A DNA stretch of 64,000 bases from Actinomyces sp. 432 (GTDB taxonomy: Bacteria; Actinomycetota; Actinomycetes; Actinomycetales; Actinomycetaceae), in NCBI RefSeq assembly GCF_009930875.1, contig NZ_CP025249.1, positions 3,077,810-3,141,809 of the forward strand, in the 5' to 3' direction. Shown here piece after piece: positions 39,899-49,750 of this stretch (positions within the stretch are counted from its first letter, which is position 1; the number at the start of each line of letters is the position of its first letter). The position numbers and the translations under genes are program-made. The notes beneath the pieces are model-generated. The model did no database searches, was not told the DNA's origin, and saw only the letters and a list, made by a program, of their open reading frames with translations.

Positions 39899-42093
39899 AG
39901 CAGGACGGGGCCGAGCCCCAGAACCCGAGCCCGGACGCGCAGGGACGTCAGGACGGCCCGCAGCGGCCGACGCCGTCGATTGCCCGCTCCAGCGCGGTTA
40001 TGGCGGCGGGCACGCTGACCTCCCGCATTCTGGGGCTGGTGCGCAACGCACTGCTGATCTCCGCGCTGGGCGCCACCGCCTCCGGGGCCGCGGACGCCTT
40101 CAACACCGCCAACACGGTGCCCACGCAGCTGTACAACCTGCTGATCGGCGGCATCCTGAACGCGATCCTGGTGCCGCAGATCGTACGGGCCCTGCGGCAG
40201 CGCAACGGGGAGGAGCTGGTTAACCGGCTGCTGACGGCGGCGTCCCTGGTGATCGCGGGCGTGGCCGCCTTGCTGACCGTGGCCGCGCCGCTGGTGATCA
40301 TGCTTTACGCCTCGGGCCTGGGTCGCTGGCAGCCGCTGGCCTTCGCCTTCGCGTTCTGGTGTATGCCGCAGATCTTCTTCTACGGCCTGTACGCCCTGTG
40401 GGGGCAGGTGCTCAACGCACGCTCCAGCTTCGGGCCGTACATGTGGTCGCCGGTGCTGAACAACATCATCTCCATCGCCTCGATCCTGGCGTACCTGCAT
40501 ATTTACGGCGGCTACACCACCGGTCAGGACCCGGGCATCTGGGACGCGGGCCGCATCGCCCTGATCGGGGCGACGACGACGCTCGGTATCGCCGCCCAGG
40601 CGCTGATCCTGTATATCCCGCTGGTCCGCTCGGGCTTCCGCCCCAGGATCATCTTCGGGGTGCGCGGCATGGGGCTGGGCAGCATGTCCAAGGTGGCACT
40701 GTGGGCGCTGCTGGGCACCGCGATCGTGTCACTGGGTGACCTGGCGGCCACGAACCTGGGTTCGCGGGCGGTTACGGCCGCCGAGTCCGCCGCCTACGCG
40801 GACGTGATCGTGCCGTCTACGACGATGTACGCCAACGCCCAGCTGGTGTACATGCTGCCGCAGTCACTGATCACCACCTCGATCATCACCGCCCTGTTCA
40901 CCCGCATGAGTGAGAAGGCGGCGGCCGGGGACCGTGAGGGGGTGCGCGACGACCTGTCGCTGGGACTGCGCTCCATCGCGGTGTTCACGGTGCTGTTCGC
41001 CGCCGGTATTGCCACTTTGGCCGCCCCGGCGCTGCAAGTCTTCGTCCCCTCCCTGTCCCTGGAGCAGGCCAATGCCTCCGCCCCGATCCTGACGGTGCTG
41101 GCGATCGGCATTGTGGGGCAGGGCGTCTGGTTCACCATGCAGCGGGTCATGCTCGCTTACGCCGACACCAAGCGGCTGCTGATCGCCGACACGGTGGTGG
41201 GCGTCATCCCGATACTGGTCTGCCTGGGCGCCTACCTGCTGGCGCCGGCCAACCACTGGATGGTGTGGGCGGCGGTGGCCTCGGCCACCTGCCAGGTGGC
41301 CGGCTTCCTGATTCTGGTGCCGCTGATGCGCCGGCATCTGCCGGACCTGGACGGGCCCCGGGTGCTGGGAACCTATGCGCGGCTGATCCTTGCGGCCCTG
41401 CCCGCGGTGCTGGTGGGCCTGGGCGTGCGCCGCCTGCTGGGTCCCGCTGACGGCTCCCTGACCGGCACGCGGCCGGTCGACGCGCTGGTTACCGTACTGG
41501 TGGCGGCAACGGTGATGACGGTGGTCTACCTGGCCGGCGCGAAGCTGTTGCGGGTGCAGGAGCTGGACGTGTTCTTCAGTCCGCTCTCACGCATCGTCGT
41601 CAAGTGCGGCCGACTCCTGCCCGGGCCCGCGGGCACGGCGGTGGTGCGTGCGGGCCGCGCCCTGGCTCCGACGCCGTCGGCCCCCGGGCCGGCACCCTCC
41701 ACGGTTGCCGAGCCCGAGCCCGCGCTGCCTCCGTCCTTCCCCCTGCTGCCCCTGCACTCCCGCAGGGAGCCCGCCAGACCTCCGCCCCGCCCCCGCCGCC
41801 CGCGAATATCGGTTTCGCCCCGGCCGCCGTCTGGCCCGCCGATCCGGCTAGACTCGCCTTCAACACGCAGGCGCTACCAGCAGTGGGAGGTGGCCTTATG
41901 GCGGACGCCACGCCGATCGGCTCCGGCCGGTATGAACTGCTGTCCACCATGCCGGCGACGCTGCCCGCATCGTGCGGCACCTGGGCCGCGACACGATTCT
42001 GGACCGTCCGGTCACCGTCCTGCTACTGACCGATGCCACTCCGCACCGCCGCGAGGTGCTGGAGGCGGCCACCCGCGCCGTCCTGGTGGATGA
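39895..42093 (+). CDS. murJ: Lipid II flippase MurJ, with an out-of-frame C-terminal tail
   Basis: The first 565 or so residues are a MurJ/MviN flippase with 14 membrane helices: AGTLTSRILGLVRNALLISA (helix 1), SGAADAFNTANTVPTQLYNL, and VLNNIISIASILAYLHIYGG. It moves lipid II across the membrane for peptidoglycan synthesis. From about residue 627 the frame turns Pro/Arg-rich and overlaps the pseudokinase start. Inserting one C in the CCC at about 41768-41770 would move translation into a frame reading APPPPPANIGFAPAAVWPAD, whose codon third positions are GC-rich, and lead to MADATPIGSG. The 732-residue form is thus probably a frameshift product. Confidence 0.85.
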   Translation: MKQDGAEPQNPSPDAQGRQDGPQRPTPSIARSSAVMAAGTLTSRILGLVRNALLISALGATASGAADAFNTANTVPTQLYNLLIGGILNAILVPQIVRALRQRNGEELVNRLLTAASLVIAGVAALLTVAAPLVIMLYASGLGRWQPLAFAFAFWCMPQIFFYGLYALWGQVLNARSSFGPYMWSPVLNNIISIASILAYLHIYGGYTTGQDPGIWDAGRIALIGATTTLGIAAQALILYIPLVRSGFRPRIIFGVRGMGLGSMSKVALWALLGTAIVSLGDLAATNLGSRAVTAAESAAYADVIVPSTTMYANAQLVYMLPQSLITTSIITALFTRMSEKAAAGDREGVRDDLSLGLRSIAVFTVLFAAGIATLAAPALQVFVPSLSLEQANASAPILTVLAIGIVGQGVWFTMQRVMLAYADTKRLLIADTVVGVIPILVCLGAYLLAPANHWMVWAAVASATCQVAGFLILVPLMRRHLPDLDGPRVLGTYARLILAALPAVLVGLGVRRLLGPADGSLTGTRPVDALVTVLVAATVMTVVYLAGAKLLRVQELDVFFSPLSRIVVKCGRLLPGPAGTAVVRAGRALAPTPSAPGPAPSTVAEPEPALPPSFPLLPLHSRREPARPPPRPRRPRISVSPRPPSGPPIRLDSPSTRRRYQQWEVALWRTPRRSAPAGMNCCPPCRRRCPHRAAPGPRHDSGPSGHRPATDRCHSAPPRGAGGGHPRRPGG

Positions 42094-43732
42094 CGCCCGC
42101 ATCCAGCGCGTTTACGACGTGGAGGCGTCCACGCCGTCGTTCATCGTCACCGAGCCGATGACGGGCCGGACCTTCGCCGCCCTGGTCGGCGCGGGGCTGG
42201 ACGCCGCCCAGGTGCGGGCGATCGTCGGTGAGGCCGCGCAGGCCCTGGACGCCTGCTCGCGCCGCGGGCTGCACCACCTGAACCTGACGCCGGAGTCCTT
42301 GCGCGTACGCCCGGACGGCACCGTGCAGGTGTCCGGCGTCGGTGTGGAGGCGGCTGCGCTGGGGCTGGATACCAGCATCGCCGCGGACCCGCTGGCGGCG
42401 GACCGCACCGACGCACGCGCCCTGGTGGAGCTGCTCTACTTCGGGCTGACGGGACGCTGGCCGGGCAAGCTCGCCGGCCTGCCCACGGCCCCCATGGTCG
42501 GCGGGGCGCCGGTGCCTCCGTCGCAGCTCGCCCGCACTCCCGACGACGTCGATGCCGCCCTGGACGCGCTGGTTGCCCGCACCTGGGCGGGCACCACTCA
42601 GGCGCCGACCTCCGCCGCGGAGATCGCACGCGTGCTGGCGCCCTGGGATACCGGCGTGCTGGCTGGACTGGTGCACCCGACGACCACTACGCCCGGGGCG
42701 GCCCCGCAGCCGCCCGCGGAGCCCGGTTCGGCCTCTGGCGGTGCCGCCACCGCCGCGCTGGGCGGCATGGCAGGCGGCGTCCTGGCCCGGCTGCGGCGTC
42801 GCTCCACGGCGCGGGCGGCGGATGCGGCGCACACCGTGGACCCGTCGGAGTCTGTGGCCGCAACGGCAGCTGCGCCGGTCACGCAGGCCCGCGGCGGCTC
42901 CGCCGTTGCGCCCGCCCCGGTAGATGCCGCCGATTCAGCAGCGGGAACGGCCGGTGTGGGGTCAGCCGCCGGAACGGCCGGCTCGGCCGGGCCGGGCGCA
43001 CCCGCCCAGCCGTTCACGCCCGGCCCCTCCCTGCAGAAGGACGTGACCTCGGCCCAGGACCAGGGCGGCTACGACGATGCCGAGGCGCAGGAGCGCGCGG
43101 TGAACCGGACCACCACTGGCGTACTGGTCGCGGTGCTTGTGGCGGTTGTGATCGGAGTGTTCTTCGCCGTCCACAACCTGCTGGGGCTGGCCAACGTGAA
43201 GTTCCAGGATGATGACATCCCTGCCGCCAAGACGGTGCCCACCGCCTCGGCGCCCGCCACTGCCGCGCCGGAGCAGCAGGAGGAGGCCGAGGAGCCCGAG
43301 CCGAAGGCGTCGGCCACGCCGGCCTCCGCCCAGGCACTCGATCCCTTCGGGGACAACAATGAGCACCCGGAGAACGCGGCCCTGGTCATTGACGGCTCCA
43401 CCGACCAGGCCTGGTCCTCGCGCTTCTACTACGATGCCTCGCTCGCCTGGAAGCAGGGCATAGGCATGGCGGTGGTCCTGGAGGAGGAGGCGCAGGTCTC
43501 CGGTGTCGATATTCACGGCACGGGTGTCGGCGGGAACGTGCAGGTGCGCGCCACCAGCGCGGATGATCCGACCGGTGGGACGCTGCTGGCCGAGGGTGCC
43601 TTCAGTGAGGGCACAACCTCCTTCGACTTCGATGCCGCCACCACCGAGTCGATCGTGCTGTGGGTGACGGATCTACCGACCGCAGCCGACGGCCAATATA
43701 AGCTCACCATCTCGGAGATCACTTTCAAATAG
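41972..43732 (+). CDS. MurJ-linked pseudokinase with membrane anchor and extracellular discoidin-like domain
   Basis: The open frame gives 586 residues from GTG 41972. The natural start may be ATG 41898, behind GGGAGGTGG, reading MADATPIGSGRYELLSTMP, but a single-base loss near 41950 (ATGCCGG for ATGCCCGG) breaks the frame. Alternatively the gene is fused to murJ as in Rv3910. Residues 1-215 form a degenerate protein-kinase fold (HHLNLTPESLRVRPDGTVQV in place of the HRD loop, no DFG). Then come an Ala/Pro-rich linker, one TM helix (GVLVAVLVAVVIGVFFAVHN) and an extracellular domain (NAALVIDGSTDQAWSSRFYY). In mycobacteria the homologous domain recruits FhaA to regulate MurJ. Confidence 0.8.
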   Translation: MRHLGRDTILDRPVTVLLLTDATPHRREVLEAATRAVLVDDARIQRVYDVEASTPSFIVTEPMTGRTFAALVGAGLDAAQVRAIVGEAAQALDACSRRGLHHLNLTPESLRVRPDGTVQVSGVGVEAAALGLDTSIAADPLAADRTDARALVELLYFGLTGRWPGKLAGLPTAPMVGGAPVPPSQLARTPDDVDAALDALVARTWAGTTQAPTSAAEIARVLAPWDTGVLAGLVHPTTTTPGAAPQPPAEPGSASGGAATAALGGMAGGVLARLRRRSTARAADAAHTVDPSESVAATAAAPVTQARGGSAVAPAPVDAADSAAGTAGVGSAAGTAGSAGPGAPAQPFTPGPSLQKDVTSAQDQGGYDDAEAQERAVNRTTTGVLVAVLVAVVIGVFFAVHNLLGLANVKFQDDDIPAAKTVPTASAPATAAPEQQEEAEEPEPKASATPASAQALDPFGDNNEHPENAALVIDGSTDQAWSSRFYYDASLAWKQGIGMAVVLEEEAQVSGVDIHGTGVGGNVQVRATSADDPTGGTLLAEGAFSEGTTSFDFDAATTESIVLWVTDLPTAADGQYKLTISEITFK

Positions 43733-43836
43733 GTCGCTCCACTGGAACAAAGCGCCCTCCACCCCGGTTCAGGGGGACGTACCCACTTGGTACCGGCAGG
43801 TGCAGGCCCGCCGGGAAGATGCGAATCAGGAGAGTC

Positions 43837-44763
43837 ATGGTTCACGACGTCGTCATTGTCGGCTCCGGCCCCGGGGGCTACACCGCGGCGATCTACGCCG
43901 CTCGCGCCCAGCTTCACCCGATCGTGCTGGCGGGCTCCGTCACCGCCGGCGGTGCCTTGATGAACACCACCGAGGTGGAGAACTACCCCGGCTTCGGCGA
44001 GGGCATCATGGGTCCCGACTTGATGACGCAGATGCAGGAGCAGGCCGAGCGCTTCGGCGCCGACGTCCGCTTCGAGGATGTCACCGCTCTGGACCTGACC
44101 GGTGAGATCAAGCGCATCACCACCGACGACGCCGTATACGAGGCGCGCGCCGTGATCCTGTCCACGGGCTCGGAGTACCGCAAGCTCGGGCTCGATGGGG
44201 AGGACCGGCTGTCCGGCCACGGTGTGTCCTACTGCGCCACCTGCGATGGCTTCTTCTTCAAGGACAAGCCGATCGTCGTCGTCGGCGGCGGTGACTCCGC
44301 CATGGAGGAGGCCACCTTCCTGTCCCGCTTCGGCTCCTCGGTCACGGTGGTGCACCGGCGCGACCAGCTGCGTGCCAGCGCGGTCATGGCCAAGCGGGCG
44401 CAGGACGATCCGAAGATCGACTTCGCCTGGAACTCCCGGGTGGTGGGGCTCAATGGCGCCGCCGCCCTGGAGTCGGTGACCCTGGAGGACACCGTCACCG
44501 GCGAGCGCCGTGAGATTCCGGCCGCTGGGCTGTTCGTAGCCATCGGGCAGATTCCGCGCTCGGAGCTGGTCAGCGACGTGCTGGAGCTGGACGAGGCCGG
44601 CTACATCAAGGTTGACTCGCCCTCTCAGCGCACCAACATCCCCGGTGTGTTCGCCTGCGGCGACGTGGCCGACCCGCAGTACCAGCAGGCAGTGACCGCA
44701 GCCGGCTCGGGCTGCCGGGCGGCCCTGGACGCGGAGGCCTACCTGGCCGAGCTGGACGCCTGA
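43837..44763 (+). CDS. trxB: Thioredoxin-disulfide reductase
   Basis: This 308-residue flavoprotein has an FAD motif at the N terminus (VVIVGSGPGGYTAAIYAARA), redox cysteines in SYCATCDGFF (Cys133 and Cys136), the NADPH motif VVVGGGDSAMEEATFLSRFG, and the C-terminal GVFACGDVADPQYQQAVTAA. It passes electrons from NADPH to thioredoxin. ATG 43837 is chosen for the CAGGAGAG just upstream, and because the next in-frame start upstream lacks one. trxA follows 125 bp downstream. The order murJ-trxB-trxA is standard for actinobacteria. Confidence 0.96.
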   Translation: MVHDVVIVGSGPGGYTAAIYAARAQLHPIVLAGSVTAGGALMNTTEVENYPGFGEGIMGPDLMTQMQEQAERFGADVRFEDVTALDLTGEIKRITTDDAVYEARAVILSTGSEYRKLGLDGEDRLSGHGVSYCATCDGFFFKDKPIVVVGGGDSAMEEATFLSRFGSSVTVVHRRDQLRASAVMAKRAQDDPKIDFAWNSRVVGLNGAAALESVTLEDTVTGERREIPAAGLFVAIGQIPRSELVSDVLELDEAGYIKVDSPSQRTNIPGVFACGDVADPQYQQAVTAAGSGCRAALDAEAYLAELDA

Positions 44764-44888
44764 GGGCGCACCCGCAAGTCAAGCGGCACTTCCGGCCGCA
44801 TACCGGATTCGACCGCGTAGGCGTACCGGGCCGCGTCGTTCATTCACGTTTTCCGACATATCCACATCTAGTCCCTAAAGGAGTACCC

Positions 44889-45215
44889 ATGTCCAATGCC
44901 CTTCCCGTCACCGACGCCACCTTTGAGGCCGAGGTCTTGCAGTCCGACGTTCCGGTCGTAGTCGACTTCTGGGCCGAGTGGTGCGGTCCGTGCCGCCAGA
45001 TGGCCCCCGTCGTGGACGAGGTCGCCGCCGAGCTGGGTGAGCGGGCGAAGTTCGTCAAGCTGGACGTGGACGCCAACCCGGCCACCACCCGCTCCTTCGG
45101 CGTGCGCTCCATCCCGACCTTCGCCGTCGTCTCGGGCGGCGAGGTGGTGCACCAGTTCGCCGGCTCCCGCCCGAAGGCATCCTTCAAGGCGCAGCTGGAC
45201 AAGGTCATCGTCTGA
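44889..45215 (+). CDS. trxA: Thioredoxin
   Basis: This 108-residue protein carries the active site WAEWCGPCRQMAP (Cys32 and Cys35), the buried Asp in VVDFW, and the cis-Pro loop RSIPTFAVV. It reduces disulfides of cytoplasmic proteins and is recharged by the TrxB encoded just upstream. The ribosome site AAAGGAG lies ahead of the ATG. A strong hairpin terminator follows at 45359. Confidence 0.97.
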   Translation: MSNALPVTDATFEAEVLQSDVPVVVDFWAEWCGPCRQMAPVVDEVAAELGERAKFVKLDVDANPATTRSFGVRSIPTFAVVSGGEVVHQFAGSRPKASFKAQLDKVIV

Positions 45216-45358
45216 CGCCCGAGTACAGGCATGTCGGCCCTGCGAGCCGTGTCGGTTGACTGATTCTGGGACGCCGCTCTCGCGCGAATGTCGCAGATCG
45301 GCACAAACGCTGGCAGTAATGACCAGACAGTACGACGTAACCGCGTGATTCCAACGAT

Positions 45359-45387
45359 CGTCGGCGGGCCCTTTGGGCCCGCCGACG
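45359..45387 (+). terminator. Terminator after trxA
   Basis: This is a perfect 13-bp stem (45359-45371 with 45375-45387, arm CGTCGGCGGGCCC) around the loop TTT, followed by CGTTTATG. It ends trxB-trxA transcription 144 bp past the stop. Confidence 0.8.
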
Positions 45388-46290
45388 CGTTTATGCCGAT
45401 CTCGGACGTTCTGGTCGACGATTCGTACCTCCGGTGACAGTGCGGGGGGTAGGGGTACGTGGCGTCTTCAGAAGTGCCGAGGCGTCATCCCGGAGCGTGA
45501 AGTGAGCCAGCCCGGTCTGCGCCCCTCGCAGCGGCGCCCAGCCCCCGCGGTAGCAGAGTCACTGGAGTCGGCGGCCAGCGCCGTCCGCGGCTACCGCCTC
45601 CGTCCAGGAGCCGCGTGGTCTCAACGAATACGACGAGTCATCCGCTGCCACCAACACGGCCTGGCACCGGGCCGACGTCGTCGTCATCGGCCCCAGCCAC
45701 AGCACCCACAAACCAAAGCCTAGGCTGTGCTCGTGATGCTAACGAGATAAGTCATATATCGCTTGTATTTGACAACCAGCTATTACATTACTGTGCTTTT
45801 CAACTACGTGTTGCGGTAAAGGCTTCGCAGCCTTAGCGACTCGTGCCAGTTTTAATGACGGCACGTCAGTATCGGGGTCTTCAGGCTCGTCGCATATGCA
45901 GCTGCCGGAACCCAGGTCTGGCCCGCGGTGTAGGGACCGTTTCTCGGGCCTAGGAGGAGGCCCCGCCGCACATGGGGTCGGTCCATGTCTGACGAGGAGG
46001 TCTTGGCCGAGACGGGGTCGTATTCGGGATGGGCCGAATGCACTAACCGTTAGGCGCAGCTGACCGCCTCTGAACCGCCGAACCGCCGCGCCCTGCCCAC
46101 AGCGCAACAGGCCAAGCAGCCAAGCACCACCCAGCAGACTCCCACCAGCCAACGCGCCTCACCCCTTTCACGAAGACCCACTAAGCCGGCGCCGAGATGG
46201 ACCGGGTAGGACCTGAGGGAGAGCACGCGGGTAGACGAAAGGATTATCCGGTCGCATAGGATGGGCGCGTTTCACCACGGCGCACGGGAG
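45388..46290. other. Gene-free segment between trxA and thrC with an AT-rich patch
   Basis: No coding region is supported here. At 45417-45466 a degenerate inverted repeat (GACGATTCGTACCT with AGGGGTACGTGGCGTC) resembles the word cluster at 0.7 kb. From about 45735 to 45850 the base composition is clearly AT-richer than anything nearby, which suggests foreign or non-coding DNA. Minus-strand frames over 45740-46150 look like scrambled coding remnants without a recognisable family. A TAGGAT -10 box at 46257-46262 probably serves thrC. Confidence 0.5.
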
Positions 46291-46298
46291 GGCGGCAC

Positions 46299-47795
46299 AT
46301 GCAGCACCGCACGCAGGAAACGAGTTACATCTCCACCCGGGGCGGCATGGCGCCGGCCGGGTTCCTGGGTGTGCTCCTATCGGGGCTGGCCCCCGACGGC
46401 GGCCTGGCCGTCCCCGCCTCGATCCCACAGATATCAGGCGCCACTCTGGAGTCGTGGCGGTCGCTGAGCTATCCGGAGCTCGCGGCCGAGGTCATCGGCC
46501 TGTACGCAACCGACATCCCGGCCGAAGACCTGCGCGCGCTCACCTCCGCCGCCTACGGCCCGGAGCGCTTCCCGGCGCCGGTGGTACCGCTGCGCCCGCT
46601 CGACGCCGTCGCCCCCGGACTCGCCCTGGTGGGGTTGTCCGAGGGGCCGACCATGGCTTTCAAGGACCTCGCCATGCAATTCCTCGGGCAGGCGATCCCG
46701 TATCAGCTGGCCCGCGAGGGACGCGTGCTCAACATCCTCGGCGCCACCAGCGGGGACACCGGATCAGCGGCCGAGCACGCCTTCCGCGGACGCGACGGCG
46801 TCAGCGTCTTCATGCTCTCCCCGCAGGGACGCATGAGCGATGTGCAGCGTGCGCAGATGTACTCCCTGGCAGATGCCAACATCCACAACATCGCCGTCGA
46901 AGGCGTCTTTGACGACTGCCAGAACCTGGTCAAGGCGATCAACAACGATGCCGCCTTCAAGGCCGAGCACTCCATCGGTGCGGTCAACTCCATTAACTTC
47001 GGACGCATCGCCGCCCAAGTCGTCTACTACGTGTGGGCCTGGCTGCGCGCGTCCGACGGCGTCGCGGAGGGTGACGCCGGAGCGGCAGTGGCAGCCGGGG
47101 TAGACGGGTCGAGCATCGGAGCCGACGCCTTCCGTGTGGACGTGGCCGTCCCCAGCGGCAACTTCGGCAATATCTACGCCGGCCACCTGGCCCGCACCAT
47201 GGGCGTGCCCATCCGGCGGCTCATTCTGGCCACCAATGAGAACAACGTGCTGGACGAGTTCTTCTCCACCGGCGTCTACCGGCCGCGCAACAGCGCGCAA
47301 ACCCTGGCCACATCCAGCCCATCCATGGACATCTCCAAGGCCTCCAATCTAGAGCGCTTCATCTGGACTCTGCTCGGTGCTGAGGAATTCCAGTCCCGCT
47401 GGCCCGAGCTGGAGCGCACCGGGGTACTGGACCTCTCCGATCAGCTGGAACGGATGCACTCTGAGTTCGGCTTCACCTCCGGCACTTCCACGCATGCGGA
47501 CAGGCTCGCCGCTATCCGGCGGGTGCACGATGCCACAGGCACCCCGATTGACCCGCACACCGCCGACGGCGTCACCGTGGCTTTGCGTCTTATGGACCGC
47601 GGCTTTCCGACCCTAGTGCTGGAGACCGCCAGGCCGGAGAAGTTCCCGCAGACCGTTGCCGAAGCACTCGGCACCCCACAGGCAGTACCCGAGGCGATCC
47701 GTCGCCTGCTGGACGCCGAGCAGCGCGTGGTCGATATCCCTTGCGACGAGTCGCGGCTGCGGGCACTCATTGCCGCCGACGCACTGCGACCCTGA
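46299..47795 (+). CDS. thrC: Threonine synthase
   Basis: This 498-residue PLP enzyme converts O-phosphohomoserine to threonine. It is the long class I form (N-terminal YISTRGGMAPAGFLGVLLSG, then LAPDGGLAVPASIP). Lys122 in EGPTMAFKDLAMQFLG binds PLP. LGATSGDTGSAAEHAF is the phosphate/substrate loop and NSINFGRIAAQVVYYVWAWL a further family block. GGGAGGGCGGC precedes the ATG, and a TAGGAT -10 lies 37 bp upstream. The gene stands alone; parS sites begin 34 bp after the stop. Confidence 0.95.
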   Translation: MQHRTQETSYISTRGGMAPAGFLGVLLSGLAPDGGLAVPASIPQISGATLESWRSLSYPELAAEVIGLYATDIPAEDLRALTSAAYGPERFPAPVVPLRPLDAVAPGLALVGLSEGPTMAFKDLAMQFLGQAIPYQLAREGRVLNILGATSGDTGSAAEHAFRGRDGVSVFMLSPQGRMSDVQRAQMYSLADANIHNIAVEGVFDDCQNLVKAINNDAAFKAEHSIGAVNSINFGRIAAQVVYYVWAWLRASDGVAEGDAGAAVAAGVDGSSIGADAFRVDVAVPSGNFGNIYAGHLARTMGVPIRRLILATNENNVLDEFFSTGVYRPRNSAQTLATSSPSMDISKASNLERFIWTLLGAEEFQSRWPELERTGVLDLSDQLERMHSEFGFTSGTSTHADRLAAIRRVHDATGTPIDPHTADGVTVALRLMDRGFPTLVLETARPEKFPQTVAEALGTPQAVPEAIRRLLDAEQRVVDIPCDESRLRALIAADALRP

Positions 47796-47828
47796 GCATG
47801 CTGAGCTATCAACTCAGCGGGGCCGACA

Positions 47829-47844
47829 TGTTTCACGTGAAACA
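47829..47844. other. parS: parS site 1
   Basis: TGTTTCACGTGAAACA is the perfect 16-bp ParB-binding palindrome. It lies 34 bp past thrC. Confidence 0.93.
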
Positions 47845-47970
47845 TCGGCGCACGCGGTGCAGGTGCGGTGTGCACCGTCGGCTGGGGTCTCCGTAGCCCA
47901 GCCACGCCCGGCGGCCGCACCGTCGACGGCATCGCCAGCCACCGCGTCTCCCGTGCATTCCGGCGGGTGA

Positions 47971-47986
47971 TGTTTCACGTGAAACA
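47971..47986. other. parS: parS site 2
   Basis: This is a perfect TGTTTCACGTGAAACA, 127 bp from site 1. Confidence 0.93.
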
Positions 47987-49542
47987 TTGCGACTCAGCCA
48001 TCCTGGTTCAGTGGGACCGCCCCCGTGCAGTCGGCGTAGGTCGCCGCCGAACACCGCCAGGGCATTGGTGCGCATACGCGAGCCCGGCACGCTGAGCCGC
48101 CGGAGACGGCACTCATCGCAATGCGCCCGCACTCGGCCTCCCGAGACGACAGCGCCGAGGCTCGGATCCCGCTCGCACCGCTGGCCCCCTGAGTACGGCG
48201 CGCTCATTGCGCGCGCTCCATAGCGGCCGACACCCTCACATCGTCTGCCTTGCGCCGTCGCCTTCGACGCCGAGGGCGTCGATAGGAGCCTCCGGCAATA
48301 CGTTCTGGTTGCGGACGCTTTCCAGAGCGAGCGGCTGAGGCCGTAGTCGGCAACGGCGCCACTCGACACACGCACAGCGCGTCTGTTGGCACAGGCTTCT
48401 TGAAGCACAAAAGGCGGATTCAACCGCGTCCTGGTTGGCGAGGGCTGCTACGGGGGGACTAGTCCGTGAGACCGGCCGGTCGGTCGCTCGTCTACGCCGA
48501 CGTACTTCGCCTCGGTCGGCTGAGGCCTTCAATCATCTCCGGCACACTCCGGCGCGGTCGCCATACCGGTTGGTACAGGACGCTTCGGCGCCGCAACAGT
48601 CCCTACCCGAGAGCCGAGCTGCCACCAACACGTCACCCCATGCACAGTGGGGTGCATCGGCTGCTTAGAGGTCTATGGGTTCAGCCGCACCAAGAGTCTC
48701 ACGCTAGCCGTCAAGCACCCATCATCGCGCCACAACCTTGCTTCTCCTCCGAGCGACTCCCTTCCCTTCCCTCCGCCCCTGATCCACGAGTAGCACGGGG
48801 AGACGGTGCATATGCGGAGCGCTACCACCTACACAAACCTACGTGCATACGCGCCCCCGCATCATCCACCCGCATACCGAAGCCATCTCCACCTTCACTG
48901 CCATCGTGGGGGCAGATGTGCGGGAGGGGCCGTCGCGGAGAGCCAACGGCTGGCGCAACGGTAACCGGAGCCCCTCATCGTGGCGGCCGTCGCGGGGGTA
49001 GACGACAGGTACGGCCGTCGCGCGGATTGAACGGCAGGTGCGTCGCCGGGTCAGCTCTCGTCGTGGTGGTCATCGCGGGGAGTACACGGCGGGGGCGGCC
49101 TTTGCGGGGGTGGACGCCGGGTCAGCTCTCGCCGCGGTGGTCATCGCCGTAGTGGTCATCGCGGGGTTGGACGCCGGGATAGCTCTCGCCGTGGCGGACG
49201 TCGCCACTGTGGCGTCCCGGTGATGACCACCGTCGCGCAAGCAGGTGTACGTCGTACCAAGAGTTCCGGCCGTCTTCCCACGCGTCGGAGTGGCTTGCCC
49301 GCGTTGGTGCAGGTTGCGGCACTCGCGCTCGGAACCACCGGCTCCCGCAGGACTTCCCCCGGCGCGTACACCTAGGCCGGCGCACCCGTTAGTGCGGCCA
49401 CGCCATACGCAGAGCACGAACCGCCCCGAATTCGCGGTCACGCCGCACCGTGCCGATTCGCGCTCGAGCCAGGCGTGGTCCCCTCCCGTGCGTAGCCGCT
49501 TCCCCCGCACGTAGCCGCCCACACCAACGATCTGCCCGTTGA

Positions 49543-49558
49543 TGTTTCACGTGAAACA
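49543..49558. other. parS: parS site 3
   Basis: This is a perfect TGTTTCACGTGAAACA in the second pair of the gene-poor region. Confidence 0.93.
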
Positions 49559-49669
49559 TCCTCCCAAGACCACCGCAGGCTGCAAGGGGATACGGCGCTG
49601 CGGTAAGTAGCAGCACGGCGCGGCCCTGCGCCGTCGGCAAGAGTCACCGAACAGAGCCCACAACCCCGA

Positions 49670-49685
49670 TGTTTCACGTGAAACA
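49670..49685. other. parS: parS site 4
   Basis: This is a perfect TGTTTCACGTGAAACA, 66 bp before the aminotransferase start and 112 bp from site 3. It probably lies at or near that gene's promoter. Confidence 0.93.
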
Positions 49686-49750
49686 TCGCCGCATACCGCC
49701 GGCGTGGCAGACTATTGCCCGAAAGCACACCCGCCGGGAGGGAAAATCAC

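Larger units (their letters stand above)
47796..49750. other. Gene-poor centromere-like region with four parS sites
   Basis: This 1,955-bp stretch has no frame with convincing codon usage. It holds four perfect parS sites (47829, 47971, 49543, 49670). Between about 49044 and 49200 a degenerate direct repeat (GTCAGCTCTCG plus GGTGGTCATCG words, three times) may be decayed coding sequence. The paired placement of the sites at the two ends, with 1.56 kb between the pairs, suits ParB loading and spreading across it. Confidence 0.6.

Noticed and set aside
45740..46150. A minus-strand frame of about 137 codons before thrC
   Set aside because: It has no start with a ribosome site, no family, and its codons cross the AT-rich patch; it may be decayed DNA at best.
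48900..49225. Val/Ala/Gly-rich repeated frame in the parS region
   Set aside because: The repeats are degenerate at the DNA level and open in several frames with no start signal. It is noted as repeat only.
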